Shown: piece after piece, positions 8,977-18,694 of the stretch | Layout of the letters: every line of letters starts with the position of its first letter | Numbering within the stretch: position 1 is the first letter of the stretch | Assembly: GCF_004124325.1 (NCBI RefSeq) | Contig: NZ_QBDT01000001.1 | Coordinates: forward strand, 6,510,001-6,574,000 | Origin: Streptomyces sp. L2 | Lineage (GTDB): Bacteria > Actinomycetota > Actinomycetes > Streptomycetales > Streptomycetaceae | Direction: 5' to 3' | DNA: 64,000 nt | The notes under the pieces: model-generated | Databases searched by the model: none | Seen by the model: the letters and a program-made list of their open reading frames with translations, nothing else | Told to the model about the DNA's origin: nothing | Position numbers and translations under genes: made by a program

Positions 8977-9005
8977 ATTATCGGCGGAGATCCTTCGCCT
9001 GTCTA
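8977..9005 (-). promoter_or_regulatory. promoter of the PNPOx-like gene (leaderless)
   Basis: On the minus strand TAGACA (9000-9005) and GATAAT (8977-8982) are separated by 17 bp. Transcription should begin at or next to the ATG at 8968. This is among the best consensus promoters in the window. Confidence 0.65.
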
Positions 9006-9043
9006 AGTAAATATCGTGCGGGAGACTCCCGGGCGCGCCCTGA

Positions 9044-9072
9044 TTGACGAATCATGCGGAGTTCTGCATACT
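9044..9072 (+). promoter_or_regulatory. argG promoter
   Basis: TTGACG (9044-9049) and CATACT (9067-9072) are separated by 17 bp, placing the start of transcription near 9079, about 30 nt before the GTG of argG. The -10 is covered by the ARG box. Confidence 0.65.
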
Positions 9073-9080
9073 CATGCATG
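9062..9080 (+). promoter_or_regulatory. ARG box, ArgR operator
   Basis: The stretch TTCTGCATACTCATGCATG has the palindromic TGCAT...ATGCA layout of Streptomyces ARG boxes. It overlaps the -10 and the likely transcription start, which fits repression of argG (and argH) by ArgR plus arginine. A weaker half-like sequence, ATCATGCGGA, lies just upstream (9051-9060). Confidence 0.7.
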
Positions 9081-9108
9081 TCAGCGAATGCACTGTGAGG
9101 AGAAACCC

Positions 9109-10302
9109 GTGACCGAGCGCGTCGTACTCGCCTACTCAGGCGGTCTGGACACCTCCGTCGCCATCGGCTGGATCGCCGAGGAGACGGGCGCCGAGGTCAT
9201 CGCCGTTGCGGTCGACGTCGGCCAGGGCGGCGAGGACCTGGACGTCATCCGCAAGCGCGCCCTCGCGTGCGGCGCCGTCGAGGCCGAGGTCGCCGACGCC
9301 AAGGACGAGTTCGCCGACGAGTACTGCCTCCCGGCGATCAAGGCCAACGCCCTGTACATGGACCGCTACCCGCTGGTCTCCGCCCTCTCCCGGCCGACGA
9401 TCGTCAAGCACCTCGTCGCCGCCGCCAAGAAGCACGGCGCCACCACGGTCGCCCACGGCTGCACCGGCAAGGGCAACGACCAGGTCCGCTTCGAGGCCGG
9501 CATCGTCGCCCTCGCCCCCGACCTGAAGTGCATCGCCCCCGTCCGCGACTACGCGATGACCCGGGACAAGGCGATCGCCTTCTGCGAGGCCAAGCAGCTC
9601 CCGATCGCCACCACCAAGAAGTCCCCGTACTCCATCGACCAGAACGTCTTCGGGCGTGCCGTCGAGACGGGCTTCCTGGAGGACATCTGGAACGCCCCGA
9701 TCGAGGACATCTACGAGTACACCTCCAACCCGGCCACCCCGCGCGAGGCCGACGAGGTCGTCATCACCTTCAAGGAAGGCGTCCCGGTCGCCGTCGACGG
9801 CAAGCCCGTCACCGTGCTCCAGGCCATCCAGCAGCTCAACGAGCGGGCCGGCGGCCAGGGCATCGGCCGGATCGACATGGTCGAGGACCGTCTCGTCGGC
9901 ATCAAGTCCCGCGAGGTCTACGAGGCCCCCGGCGCGATCGCCCTGATCACCGCCCACCAGGAGCTGGAGAACGTCACCGTCGAGCGCGAGCTGGCCCGCT
10001 ACAAGCGGCAGGTCGAGCAGCGCTGGGGCGAGCTGGTCTACGACGGCCAGTGGTTCTCCCCGCTCAAGCGCGCCCTGGACGGCTTCATCAACGAGGCCAA
10101 CCAGCACGTCTCCGGCGACGTCCGGATGACCCTGCACGGCGGCCGCGCGGTCGTCACCGGCCGGCGCTCGGAGTCGTCGCTGTACGACTTCAACCTGGCC
10201 ACGTACGACACGGGCGACACGTTCGACCAGGCGGCGGCGAAGGGGTTCATCGACATCTACAGCCTGTCGTCGAAGATCGCCGCCAAGCGGGATCTTGCCT
10301 GA
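9109..10302 (+). CDS. argG: argininosuccinate synthase
   Basis: Joins citrulline and aspartate with ATP to form argininosuccinate, the penultimate step of arginine synthesis. The 397-residue length is typical. The PP-loop AYSGGLDTS is at 8-16, followed by [16 protein letters not shown] and SPYSIDQN, all family signatures. The GTG at 9109 is chosen because GAGGAG lies 8 nt upstream and the protein then begins [12 protein letters not shown]. An upstream in-frame start at 9016 would lie within the promoter. argH follows 108 bp downstream, and an ARG box controls the promoter. Confidence 0.98.
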   Translation: MTERVVLAYSGGLDTSVAIGWIAEETGAEVIAVAVDVGQGGEDLDVIRKRALACGAVEAEVADAKDEFADEYCLPAIKANALYMDRYPLVSALSRPTIVKHLVAAAKKHGATTVAHGCTGKGNDQVRFEAGIVALAPDLKCIAPVRDYAMTRDKAIAFCEAKQLPIATTKKSPYSIDQNVFGRAVETGFLEDIWNAPIEDIYEYTSNPATPREADEVVITFKEGVPVAVDGKPVTVLQAIQQLNERAGGQGIGRIDMVEDRLVGIKSREVYEAPGAIALITAHQELENVTVERELARYKRQVEQRWGELVYDGQWFSPLKRALDGFINEANQHVSGDVRMTLHGGRAVVTGRRSESSLYDFNLATYDTGDTFDQAAAKGFIDIYSLSSKIAAKRDLA

Positions 10303-10340
10303 GAGTTCCGTTGCGGCGCGGTGAACGGTGCGGGTCGTAT

Positions 10341-10380
10341 GTGGCTGGTCGCGCCGTTTCCCGCGCCCCTTCGGGGCGCT
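10341..10380. repeat. dispersed intergenic repeat
   Basis: The argG-argH gap contains a copy in the reverse orientation, with GTTTCCCGCGCCCC and the hairpin GCGCCCC-TTC-GGGGCGC. It could attenuate or process the argGH transcript. Confidence 0.6.
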
Positions 10381-10398
10381 GACATCACCCTTTTCTGA

Positions 10399-11844
<1,446 letters not shown>

Positions 11845-11864
11845 TCCAACACCGCTGAGTTGCA

Positions 11865-11956
11865 GCGCCCCAAAAGGGGCGCGGGGCTGTATCGATGTGC
11901 GGCTCCGCCGCGTGGGCGCGAGAAGCACAACGCACCCGCACTCGCCAAAGGCACCG
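11865..11956. repeat. dispersed intergenic repeat, long form
   Basis: Starts 20 nt after the argH stop with GCGCCCC-AAAA-GGGGCGC, continues GGGGCTGT, and then has CGGCTCCGCCG-CGTGGGCGCGA. This long form resembles the 93-bp units at 52207-52392, so the two loci share a subtype. It can fold and may end argGH transcription. Confidence 0.65.
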
Positions 11957-12049
11957 CACGAACCACCCCCGTAGGCGCAACCCAAGGGCATCGCGGGCTT
12001 ACGTTGGTCGAACCGAACCCGTACCGGATCCGACCGAACGGAGCCCGCG

Positions 12050-13021
12050 ATGCCCTTCGCCCGCCTGGCGACAGCGACAACCCCCACCTGCCACCTGGGC
12101 CTGGGCCTCGCCGCAGTCGGCCGCCCCGGCTACATCACGCTGGGCCGGGACGAGGACCTCGGAGCGAACCGCAGCGCGGACGCGCTCCGCACCCGTACCC
12201 ATGAACTCCTCGACGCCGCCTACGCCCAAGGCGTCCGCTACGTCGACGTCGCCCGTTCCTACGGCCGTTCTGAGGAGTTCCTCGCCGACTGGCTGGCCGC
12301 CCGCCCCGGCCTCGACGACGTGGTCGTCGGCAGCAAGTGGGGCTACACCTACACCGCCGGCTGGTCGGCGGACGCCGAGACGCACGAGGTCAAGGACCAC
12401 GGCCTCGCCACCTACGAGCGCCAGCGCGCCGAGACCGGCGAACTGCTCGGCGACCGGCTCGACCTCTACCAGATCCACTCGGTGACCCCGGACAGCCCGG
12501 CGCTCACCGACAAGGAACTGCACGCGCGGCTCGCCGAGGCCGCCGCCGGGGGCCTGACCATCGGCTTCTCCACCAGCGGCCCCGCCCAGGCCGACGCGAT
12601 CCGCGCGGCCCTCGCCGTGACCGTCGACGGCGCGCCCCTCTTCCGTACCGTCCAGTCGACCTACAACGCCCTGGAGACCTCGGCGGGGCCCGCTCTCGCC
12701 GAGGCGCACGACGCCGGGCTCACCGTGATCGTCAAGGAGGGCATGGCCAACGGCCGGCTCGCGGCACCGCACGCACCGGAAGCCCTGAGGGCCGTGGCCG
12801 ACGAGACCTCCCTCGGCTGCGACGCCGTAGCCCTCGCCCTTGTCCTGCGCCAGCCGTGGTCGGGCGTCGTCCTCTCCGGCGCCGCGACCGTCACCCAGCT
12901 CGCCTCCAACCTCCACGCACCCGCCGTGGACCTCGACGACGGCCATCTGGAGCGCCTCGCCGGCCTCGCGGAGGACCCGCACGTCTACTGGGAGCGGCGG
13001 GCACAGCTGCCCTGGCACTGA
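12050..13021 (+). CDS. aldo/keto reductase
   Basis: 323 residues of the AKR superfamily, a (beta/alpha)8 NADPH-dependent carbonyl reductase. The catalytic tetrad can be placed at Asp66, Tyr71 (DVARSYGRSE), Lys96 (SKWGY) and His143 (QIHS). The C-terminal half has the expected SGAATVTQLASN cofactor-binding stretch. ATG at 12050 follows GGAGCCCGCG. The substrate is unknown. It stands alone, upstream of but 80 bp away from the TetR gene. Confidence 0.88.
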   Translation: MPFARLATATTPTCHLGLGLAAVGRPGYITLGRDEDLGANRSADALRTRTHELLDAAYAQGVRYVDVARSYGRSEEFLADWLAARPGLDDVVVGSKWGYTYTAGWSADAETHEVKDHGLATYERQRAETGELLGDRLDLYQIHSVTPDSPALTDKELHARLAEAAAGGLTIGFSTSGPAQADAIRAALAVTVDGAPLFRTVQSTYNALETSAGPALAEAHDAGLTVIVKEGMANGRLAAPHAPEALRAVADETSLGCDAVALALVLRQPWSGVVLSGAATVTQLASNLHAPAVDLDDGHLERLAGLAEDPHVYWERRAQLPWH

Positions 13022-13044
13022 AAGACACCGCGAACACCCCACCA

Positions 13045-13102
13045 TGAGACGCGCACGCCCATCGTGAGACAAAGATGTCTCACATGCGCTACGCTTGTCT
13101 CA
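13045..13102 (+). promoter_or_regulatory. TetR operator array overlapping a leaderless promoter
   Basis: A perfect inverted repeat TGAGACA-AAGA-TGTCTCA spans 13065-13082. Another left half (TGAGAC, 13045) lies exactly 20 bp before the first arm. Another right half (TGTCTCA, 13096-13102) lies exactly 20 bp after the second. The promoter (GAGACA 13067-13072, 17 bp, TACGCT 13090-13095) lies inside the array. Binding would block transcription of the TetR-MFS operon. Confidence 0.7.
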
Positions 13103-13653
13103 TGGCCGTCGATCGTGACCACGTGCTGCGCAGCGCCGCGGCCCTCCTGACCCGCAAGTCCACCGCGACCATGGACGAGGTCGCCAGGGCCGCCGGCATC
13201 AGCCGGGCCACGCTGCACCGGCACTTCGCCGGGCGTGACGCGCTCGTCCGCGCCCTGGAGGCGCTCGGCATCGCGGAGTGCGAGGCGGCGCTGGACGCGG
13301 CCCGCCTGGACGAGGGGCCCGCGAGCGAGGCCGTACGGCGGCTGGTGCGGGAACTGGAACCCGCGGCCGGGCTGCTGTCCTTCCTCTACACCGAGAACCA
13401 GCTGTTCGAGGGGGACGGGCAGCACGCGGGCTGGGCCCGCCTCGACACCCGCATCGCCGCGCTGTTCCGGCGCGGCCAGCAGGGCGGCGAGTTCCGCATC
13501 GACCTCACGCCCCCCTGGCTGACGGAGGCCCTGTTCGGACTGATGGCCTCGGCCGCCTGGGTCGTACAGAGCGGCAAGGTCGCCCCCAACGACTTCCACC
13601 ACATGATCGTCGAGCTGCTGCTCGGCGGCGCACTACGGAGAGAGGAACCATGA
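13102..13653 (+). CDS. TetR-family transcriptional regulator
   Basis: 183 residues. The helix-turn-helix (about 8-50) reads ATMDEVARAAGISRATLHRHFAGRDAL and is followed by a ligand-binding domain rich in Trp and Phe near the C-terminus. The ATG at 13102 is preferred over an in-frame ATG at 13075. The latter lies within the operator palindrome, while the -10 TACGCT ends 6 nt before 13102 and no RBS precedes either, so translation is probably leaderless. Its stop overlaps the start of the MFS gene (ATGA). It likely represses itself and that exporter. Confidence 0.9.
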   Translation: MAVDRDHVLRSAAALLTRKSTATMDEVARAAGISRATLHRHFAGRDALVRALEALGIAECEAALDAARLDEGPASEAVRRLVRELEPAAGLLSFLYTENQLFEGDGQHAGWARLDTRIAALFRRGQQGGEFRIDLTPPWLTEALFGLMASAAWVVQSGKVAPNDFHHMIVELLLGGALRREEP

Positions 13654-15173
13654 CCAGCACCCTGCAGCCGGCCGGCACGGTCGAGACGGAGAAGCGCCCG
13701 GGCCGCTGGCTCGCGCTGTCCGTCCTCGTCCTGGCCGTGCTGCTGGTGGCCGTCGACGCGACCGTCCTCGGCCTGGCGACCCCGTACATCAGCGAGGACC
13801 TGCGCCCCACCGGCACGCAGCTGCTGTGGATCGGCGACGTCTACTCCTTCGTCATCGCCGGACTGCTCGTCTCCATGGGCAGCCTCGGCGACCGCATCGG
13901 CCGCAAGCGGATCCTGCTCGTCGGCGCCACGGCGTTCGGCGCGATATCGGTCCTCAACGCCTACGCGACGACACCCGAACTGATGATCGCGGCACGGGCG
14001 CTGCTCGGCGTCGCCGGCGCGACCCTGATGCCCGCCACCCTCGCCCTGATCCGCAACATCTTCCACGACCCGCGCGAGCGCAGCCTCGCCGTCGGCATCT
14101 GGGGTGCCACCGCGTCCGCCGGCACCGCCGTCGGCCCGATCGCGGGCGGCTTCCTGCTGGAGCACTTCTGGTGGGGGTCGGTCTTCCTGATCAACCTGCC
14201 GGTGATGGCGGTCCTGGTCCTCGTCGGCGTCCGCACCCTCCCCGAGTCCAGGAACCCCGCCCCAGGCCCCTGGGACCTGACCAGCGTGCTGCTGTCCCTG
14301 GTCGGCATGATCGCCGTGGTCTACGCGGTCAAGGAGACGGCGACCCACGGGTTCGCCCTGCCCAGCCTCGCCGTGGGCCTGCTGGGAGCGGCGGCCCTGT
14401 ACGGCTTCGTGCACCGCCAGCTGACCATGCCCATCCCGCTGCTCGACATGCGGCTGTTCCGCAGCCGTGGCTTCAGCGGGGCGGTCCTGGCCGACCTGCT
14501 GACCGTGCTCGGCATGTCCGGCCTGGTGTTCTTCCTCTCCCAGTACCTGCAACTCGTCCAGGGCAGGCACCCCTTCGAGGCGGGCCTGGCGGAACTGCCC
14601 GCCGCCGTCGGCGCGGTGGCCGCGGGCCTGGTCGCGGGCCGTGCGGCCCGCCGCTTCTCGGTCCGCGCGGTGGTCTCCGGCGGCCTGGCCGCGGTGGGCC
14701 TGGCCCTGGCCGTCCTCACCACCCTGGACCGCTCGACGGGCTACCCGCTCCTCGGCGCCGCCCTCCTCGTCGTCGGAATCGGCGCCGGCTTCTCCTTCAC
14801 CGTCACGGCCGACGTCATCCTCTCCAGCGTCCCCAAGGACCAGGCGGGCGCGGCCTCAGCGGTCTCCGAAACGGCCTACGAACTCGGCGCCGCCCTGGGC
14901 ATCGCCCTGCTCGGCTCCATCGTCACAGGCGTCTACCGCGACTTCACGGGCCCGACGGGCACCCCCGAAGCGGCCCACGAATCCCTGGGCGCGGCGGTGG
15001 AGGCGTCGAAGACCATGCCGACCGCCCCCGCCCAGCACATGCTGGAAGCAGCCCGCACCTCATTCGTCGACGGCCTGCAACTCGCCTCGGCAGCGGGAGC
15101 AGCGGTACTCCTGGCAACGGCCCTGGCGGCCTGGTTCCTACTGAAGCAACAGAAACTGGAAAACGAGGTCTGA
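13650..15173 (+). CDS. MFS multidrug exporter, DHA2 family (14 helices)
   Basis: 507 residues with about 14 hydrophobic segments. Motif A reads GSLGDRIGRKRILL after helix 2. Motif C-like glycines occur in GTAVGPIAGGFLL, typical of drug:H+ antiporters. AVDATVLGLATPYISEDL is the usual helix-1 signature of the EmrB/QacA group. GAGAGGAAcc precedes the ATG at 13650, which overlaps the stop of the TetR gene. The pair is a standard regulated efflux unit; the drug is unknown. Confidence 0.93.
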   Translation: MTSTLQPAGTVETEKRPGRWLALSVLVLAVLLVAVDATVLGLATPYISEDLRPTGTQLLWIGDVYSFVIAGLLVSMGSLGDRIGRKRILLVGATAFGAISVLNAYATTPELMIAARALLGVAGATLMPATLALIRNIFHDPRERSLAVGIWGATASAGTAVGPIAGGFLLEHFWWGSVFLINLPVMAVLVLVGVRTLPESRNPAPGPWDLTSVLLSLVGMIAVVYAVKETATHGFALPSLAVGLLGAAALYGFVHRQLTMPIPLLDMRLFRSRGFSGAVLADLLTVLGMSGLVFFLSQYLQLVQGRHPFEAGLAELPAAVGAVAAGLVAGRAARRFSVRAVVSGGLAAVGLALAVLTTLDRSTGYPLLGAALLVVGIGAGFSFTVTADVILSSVPKDQAGAASAVSETAYELGAALGIALLGSIVTGVYRDFTGPTGTPEAAHESLGAAVEASKTMPTAPAQHMLEAARTSFVDGLQLASAAGAAVLLATALAAWFLLKQQKLENEV

Positions 15174-15178
15174 GCGAA

Positions 15179-15230
15179 GCGCCCCGTCAGGGGCGCGGGG
15201 AACTGCGCGAACAACCACAACGCACCCGCA
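15179..15230. repeat. dispersed intergenic repeat
   Basis: GCGCCCC-GTCA-GGGGCGC starts 6 nt after the stop of the exporter gene. GGGGAACTGCGCGA and CCACAACGCACCCGCACC follow, the same order as in the copy at 18615. It lies between convergent genes. Confidence 0.65.
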
Positions 15231-15259
15231 CCCGAAACGCGACCGAACCGCCGGCGGCC

Positions 15260-15931
15260 CTACGCGGCCTTGGCCTTAGTCGCGTACATATCCACATACT
15301 CCTGCCCAGACAACCGCATAACCTCAGCCATCACAGAATCGGTGACCGCCCTCAGCACGTACCGGTCCCGATCCATCCCCTCGTACCGGGAGAACTCCAT
15401 CGCCTCACCGAACCGCACCGTCACCTTCCCGGGACGCGGCATCCCCGCACCCCCCGGCTGCAGCTTGTCCGTACCGATCATCGCGAACGGCACCACCGGC
15501 GCCCCCGTCATCAGCGTCAGCCGCGCGATGCCGGTACGGCCCCGGTACAGCCGGCCGTCGGGGGACCGGGTCCCCTCGGGGTAGATCCCGAACACCCGGC
15601 CCTCCTCCAGCACCCGGCGCCCGGTCATGAGCGCGGCGACCCCGCCCCGGCCGCCGTCGCGGTCCACGGGGATCATGCCGACGCCGGTGAAGAACCAGGC
15701 CATGAGCCGGCCCTTGAGGCCCTTGCCGGTGACGTACTCGTCCTTGCCGATGAAGAAGACCTGACGGTCGCAGACGATCGGCAGGATGATCGAGTCGATG
15801 AACGTCAGATGGTTGCCCGCCAGGATGACGGGACCGTCACCCGGGATGTTCTTCGCACCCTCCACCTGTGGGCGGAACATCAGGCGCATGATCGGTCCGA
15901 GCACTGCCTTGATGAGCGCGAAGCGGGACAA
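15260..15931 (-). CDS. 1-acyl-sn-glycerol-3-phosphate acyltransferase (PlsC family)
   Basis: 223 residues. Both PlsC motifs are present: NHLTFID (40-46; His41 and Asp46 catalytic) and EGTRS (119-123), plus VPFAMIGTDKLQP. It acylates lysophosphatidate or a related lipid at the membrane. TTG at 15931 is chosen because GGAGG lies 5 nt upstream and the protein then begins MSRFALIKAV, a conserved opening. A longer in-frame start at 15982 would add about 17 poorly conserved residues. It is a single gene that converges on the MFS gene. Confidence 0.88.
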   Translation of the reverse strand: MSRFALIKAVLGPIMRLMFRPQVEGAKNIPGDGPVILAGNHLTFIDSIILPIVCDRQVFFIGKDEYVTGKGLKGRLMAWFFTGVGMIPVDRDGGRGGVAALMTGRRVLEEGRVFGIYPEGTRSPDGRLYRGRTGIARLTLMTGAPVVPFAMIGTDKLQPGGAGMPRPGKVTVRFGEAMEFSRYEGMDRDRYVLRAVTDSVMAEVMRLSGQEYVDMYATKAKAA

Positions 15932-16279
15932 CGGGTCCTCCGATGTCGAGTGAGCGATATGTGTCTGTGCAGGTGAGGACATTACTCGCGGCTCCCGGGG
16001 AAGCGCACATCGGGTACGCCCGGTTCACCGATGTCTTACGCACTGTTGACACGGGTTTACCTGCGGCGGCACCCCCTTGCCCCCCGTGGCCCCTCGACGG
16101 GCGGTGTGACGGACATCGCGCCGCCACCGCGCCGAGGGGGGCCGACGGGCCGTCAGGTCCCGCCGCTCAGCGGACACTCGGCGTCACCCGCGTGTTCGGC
16201 ACGCGGTCTCCCGCCCGTCATGCCCACGCCCCTACGATCGGCCGCGCGTAGACGCACCGACGGCAGGCAGGAGGCGCTC

Positions 16280-17458
16280 ATGCACAGGGACGATCAGGTG
16301 AACGGGACGGCGCGGGGCACGGGACGGCGGGCGCTGCTCGGCGCCGCCGTGCTCGGCGCGGGCGGGGCGGTCCTCGGGCTTCCCGGAACGGCGGGAGCGG
16401 CGCAGGCCCGGCCGGCCGGACACGGCGGCCGGGGGCTGGGAAGCCTGCCGGTGCCGACGGTCATCGGTCACCGGGGCGCCGCCGGCTACCGCCCCGAGCA
16501 CACCTTCGGGTCGTACGAACTCGCCCTCGACCTGGGGGCCGACGTGGTGGAGGCCGGGGACCTGGTGCCCACCCGGGACGGTCACCTCGTCTGCCGGCAC
16601 GAGCCGGAGATCGGCGGCACCACCGACGTCGCCGACCACCCGGAGTTCGCCGGCCGCAGGACCACCAAGACCCTCGACGGGGTGCCCACCACCGGCTGGT
16701 TCACCGAGGACTTCACCCTCGCCGAACTGAAGACCCTCCGGGCCGTCGAGCGCATCCCCGCCAACCGGCCGCACAACACCCTCTACGACGGGCGCTGGGA
16801 GATCCCCACCTTCGAAGAGGTGCTGAGATGGCAGGACGAGCAGACCCGCAAGCGGGGCAAACAGGTCTTCATCTACCCCGAGACCAAGCACCCCACCTAT
16901 TTCCGGGCGCTCGGCCTCGGCCTGGAGGAGCGGGTCGCGAAGGCGCTGCGCAGACACGGCAAGGACGGCCGGCACGCACCCGTCATCCTGCAGTCCTTCG
17001 AGCCGACCAGCATCCAGCGGCTGAACCGGCTCGTCGGCAACCCGCTCGTGGTCCTGCTCTCCTCCGCGGACAGCCGCCCGTACGACTTTGTCGTCTCGGG
17101 CGACCCGCGCACGGTTGCCGACCTGATCACCCCCGAGGGCCTCAGGGAGATCGCCGGCTACGCACAGGGCATCGGACCGACCCTGGACCTCGTCATCCCC
17201 AAGAAGGCCGACGGCACCCTCGGCACACCGACCACGCTGGTCGCCGACGCGCACGAGGCGGGCCTGGTCCTGCACCCCTACACGATGCGCAACGAGAACC
17301 CCTTCCTGCCCGCCGAGTTCCGCAAGGGCGACGCGCCCGACGGCTACGGAGACGCCTTCGGCGCCTTCCGGACCTACTTCGCCACCGGCATCGACGGCGT
17401 CTTCACCGACAACGCCGACACCGCCGTACTCGCCCGCGCCGACTTCCTCGACGGCTGA
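16280..17458 (+). CDS. secreted glycerophosphodiester phosphodiesterase
   Basis: 392 residues. The N-terminus has a twin-arginine export signal (TGRRALLGAAVLGAGGAV, then AAQA). The GDPD barrel begins GHRGAAGYRPEHT (catalytic His near 62) and continues VVEAGDLVPTRDGHLVCRHEPEIGG. FIYPETKHP, VILQSFEP and GIDGVFTDN are also typical. It hydrolyses glycerophosphodiesters to glycerol-3-phosphate and an alcohol outside the cell. The metal-binding Glu and Asp are spaced E-A-G-D here, one residue more than the usual E-x-D. ATG at 16280 has GGCAGGAGG upstream. Confidence 0.9.
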   Translation: MHRDDQVNGTARGTGRRALLGAAVLGAGGAVLGLPGTAGAAQARPAGHGGRGLGSLPVPTVIGHRGAAGYRPEHTFGSYELALDLGADVVEAGDLVPTRDGHLVCRHEPEIGGTTDVADHPEFAGRRTTKTLDGVPTTGWFTEDFTLAELKTLRAVERIPANRPHNTLYDGRWEIPTFEEVLRWQDEQTRKRGKQVFIYPETKHPTYFRALGLGLEERVAKALRRHGKDGRHAPVILQSFEPTSIQRLNRLVGNPLVVLLSSADSRPYDFVVSGDPRTVADLITPEGLREIAGYAQGIGPTLDLVIPKKADGTLGTPTTLVADAHEAGLVLHPYTMRNENPFLPAEFRKGDAPDGYGDAFGAFRTYFATGIDGVFTDNADTAVLARADFLDG

Positions 17459-17515
17459 CCCGGCCCATCCGCGTCAACCACCTGTCCGCTGCGCCCCTCC
17501 TTCGGGGTGTCTCGC

Positions 17516-17547
17516 CGCCGCCCCGGCAACTCTCCGCCGGGGCGGCG
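17516..17547. terminator. GC-rich hairpin between the GDPD and sigma-factor genes
   Basis: A 12-bp perfect stem, CGCCGCCCCGGC / GCCGGGGCGGCG, with an 8-nt loop. It ends 13 nt before the ATG of the sigma-factor gene, so it may end the upstream transcript or hide the downstream translation start. Confidence 0.5.
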
Positions 17548-17560
17548 CGTCGTTCCGCAT

Positions 17561-18067
17561 ATGACGCCCGACCTGGTAGCCGCGCTGCGCCCCCTGCTCA
17601 CCGCCGAGGCCTCCGCCGAGGCATATGCCTCCGGTGACGAGCCGAGCGATCTGGAGCAGGCGGTCTGGCTCCGCCTTCTGGAGCGCCTGGAGGCGGACGG
17701 TCCGCCCCGGGACCCGGAGGGCTGGCTGCGCAAGGCCGTACGCGCGGAGGCCCGCCGCAGCCGTCGTACGACCCGAGTCGAACGGCCCTACGGCGTCGAG
17801 CCTCCCCGTGACACCCGGCCCGGCCCCGAGCAGATCGTCCTCACGGCCGCCCGGCACCGGGCGCTGCGCGACGCCGTCCGCCGCCTCCCCGGCCGCTGCC
17901 CCCGCCTGATGGAGGCACTGCTCTCACCGAAGGACCTGACCTACCGGGAGATCGCGGGCGAGTTGGGTATCTCACAGGGCAGTCTCGGACCGGAACGCTC
18001 CAGATGTCTGGGATGTCTCCGGCGATTGCTCACGCCGGAGGTTGCGGCACGCGAAGTGCGGGGATAG
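17561..18067 (+). CDS. small sigma-70-family RNA polymerase sigma factor
   Basis: 168 residues with a sigma-2-like part (about 25-70: DLEQAVWLRLLERLEADGPP...WLRKAVRAEARRSRR) and a sigma-4 helix-turn-helix (about 100-160: LRDAVRRLPGRCPRLMEALL, LTYREIAGELGISQGSLGPERSRCLGCLRRLL). It is ECF-like, and it is shorter and more divergent in region 2 than usual. No anti-sigma gene is adjacent; the next gene is a GNAT. ATG at 17561 is the first start that fits the domain; no strong RBS is seen and a hairpin lies just upstream. Confidence 0.82.
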   Translation: MTPDLVAALRPLLTAEASAEAYASGDEPSDLEQAVWLRLLERLEADGPPRDPEGWLRKAVRAEARRSRRTTRVERPYGVEPPRDTRPGPEQIVLTAARHRALRDAVRRLPGRCPRLMEALLSPKDLTYREIAGELGISQGSLGPERSRCLGCLRRLLTPEVAAREVRG

Positions 18068-18112
18068 GAGTGGGGGACAACAGGTGATCAGGTGAGCGGG
18101 AGGCGTGCGCAC

Positions 18113-18610
18113 ATGGGCATGAGCGTGATCATCTCGGCGGCGACCGAGCAGGACGCGGAGCAGGTCTTCAAGCTCCAGTACCTGTGCTTCCAGAGCGAGG
18201 CGGCGTTGTACGGCAACTACCGCATCGCCCCGCTCGTGCAGACCCTCGACTCGGTCCGCCAGGAGGTCGCCGCGGACTGCGTCTTCGTCGCCCGGCTCGG
18301 TGACGAGGTCGTCGGCTCCGTGCGCGGCCGGCTCACCGAGGACGGCGCGGCCGCCATCGGCCGGCTCTGCGTCCACCCCCGCCTGCAGGGCCACGGCATC
18401 GGAGCCCGGCTGCTGCGCGCGGTCGAGACCGCCCTGTCCGAACAGCGCGGCGCCACCCGCTTCCGCCTGCACGCCGGCCACCGCAGCGAGGGCAACCTCC
18501 GCCTCTACCGCCGAGTCGGCTACGAAACGGTCGGCCGCGCCAAGGGAGCAGACGGCGTGGAAATGATCGTGCTGGAGAAGCAGTCAAACGCCTACGCGGC
18601 GACGGCCTGA
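18113..18610 (+). CDS. GNAT-family N-acetyltransferase
   Basis: 165 residues with the acetyl-CoA signature RLCVHPRLQGHGIGARLLRAVE (about 83-104) and the downstream NLRLYRRVGYETV. It moves an acetyl group to an unknown amine. ATG at 18113 is chosen because GGGAGG lies 9 nt upstream; an in-frame GTG at 18092 lacks such a site. It follows the sigma-factor gene by 45 bp and may be co-transcribed. Confidence 0.88.
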   Translation: MGMSVIISAATEQDAEQVFKLQYLCFQSEAALYGNYRIAPLVQTLDSVRQEVAADCVFVARLGDEVVGSVRGRLTEDGAAAIGRLCVHPRLQGHGIGARLLRAVETALSEQRGATRFRLHAGHRSEGNLRLYRRVGYETVGRAKGADGVEMIVLEKQSNAYAATA

Positions 18611-18614
18611 GGGA

Positions 18615-18682
18615 GCGCCCCCCCGGGGGCGCCCCAAAGGGGCGCGGGGAACTGCGCGACAAGCCACAACGCACCCGCACCC
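18615..18682. repeat. dispersed intergenic repeat with double hairpin
   Basis: Two adjacent hairpins (GCGCCCCCC-CGGGGGCGC and GCGCCCC-AAA-GGGGCGC) are followed by GGGGAACTGCGCGA-CAAGCCACAACGCACCCGCACC. It lies between the convergent GNAT and membrane-protein genes and is the most complete copy of the short subtype. Confidence 0.65.
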
Positions 18683-18694
18683 GCCAACGCGCCC

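Noticed and set aside
13075-13653. Longer TetR start at ATG 13075
   Set aside because: That ATG lies inside the operator and upstream of the likely transcription start, and has no RBS.
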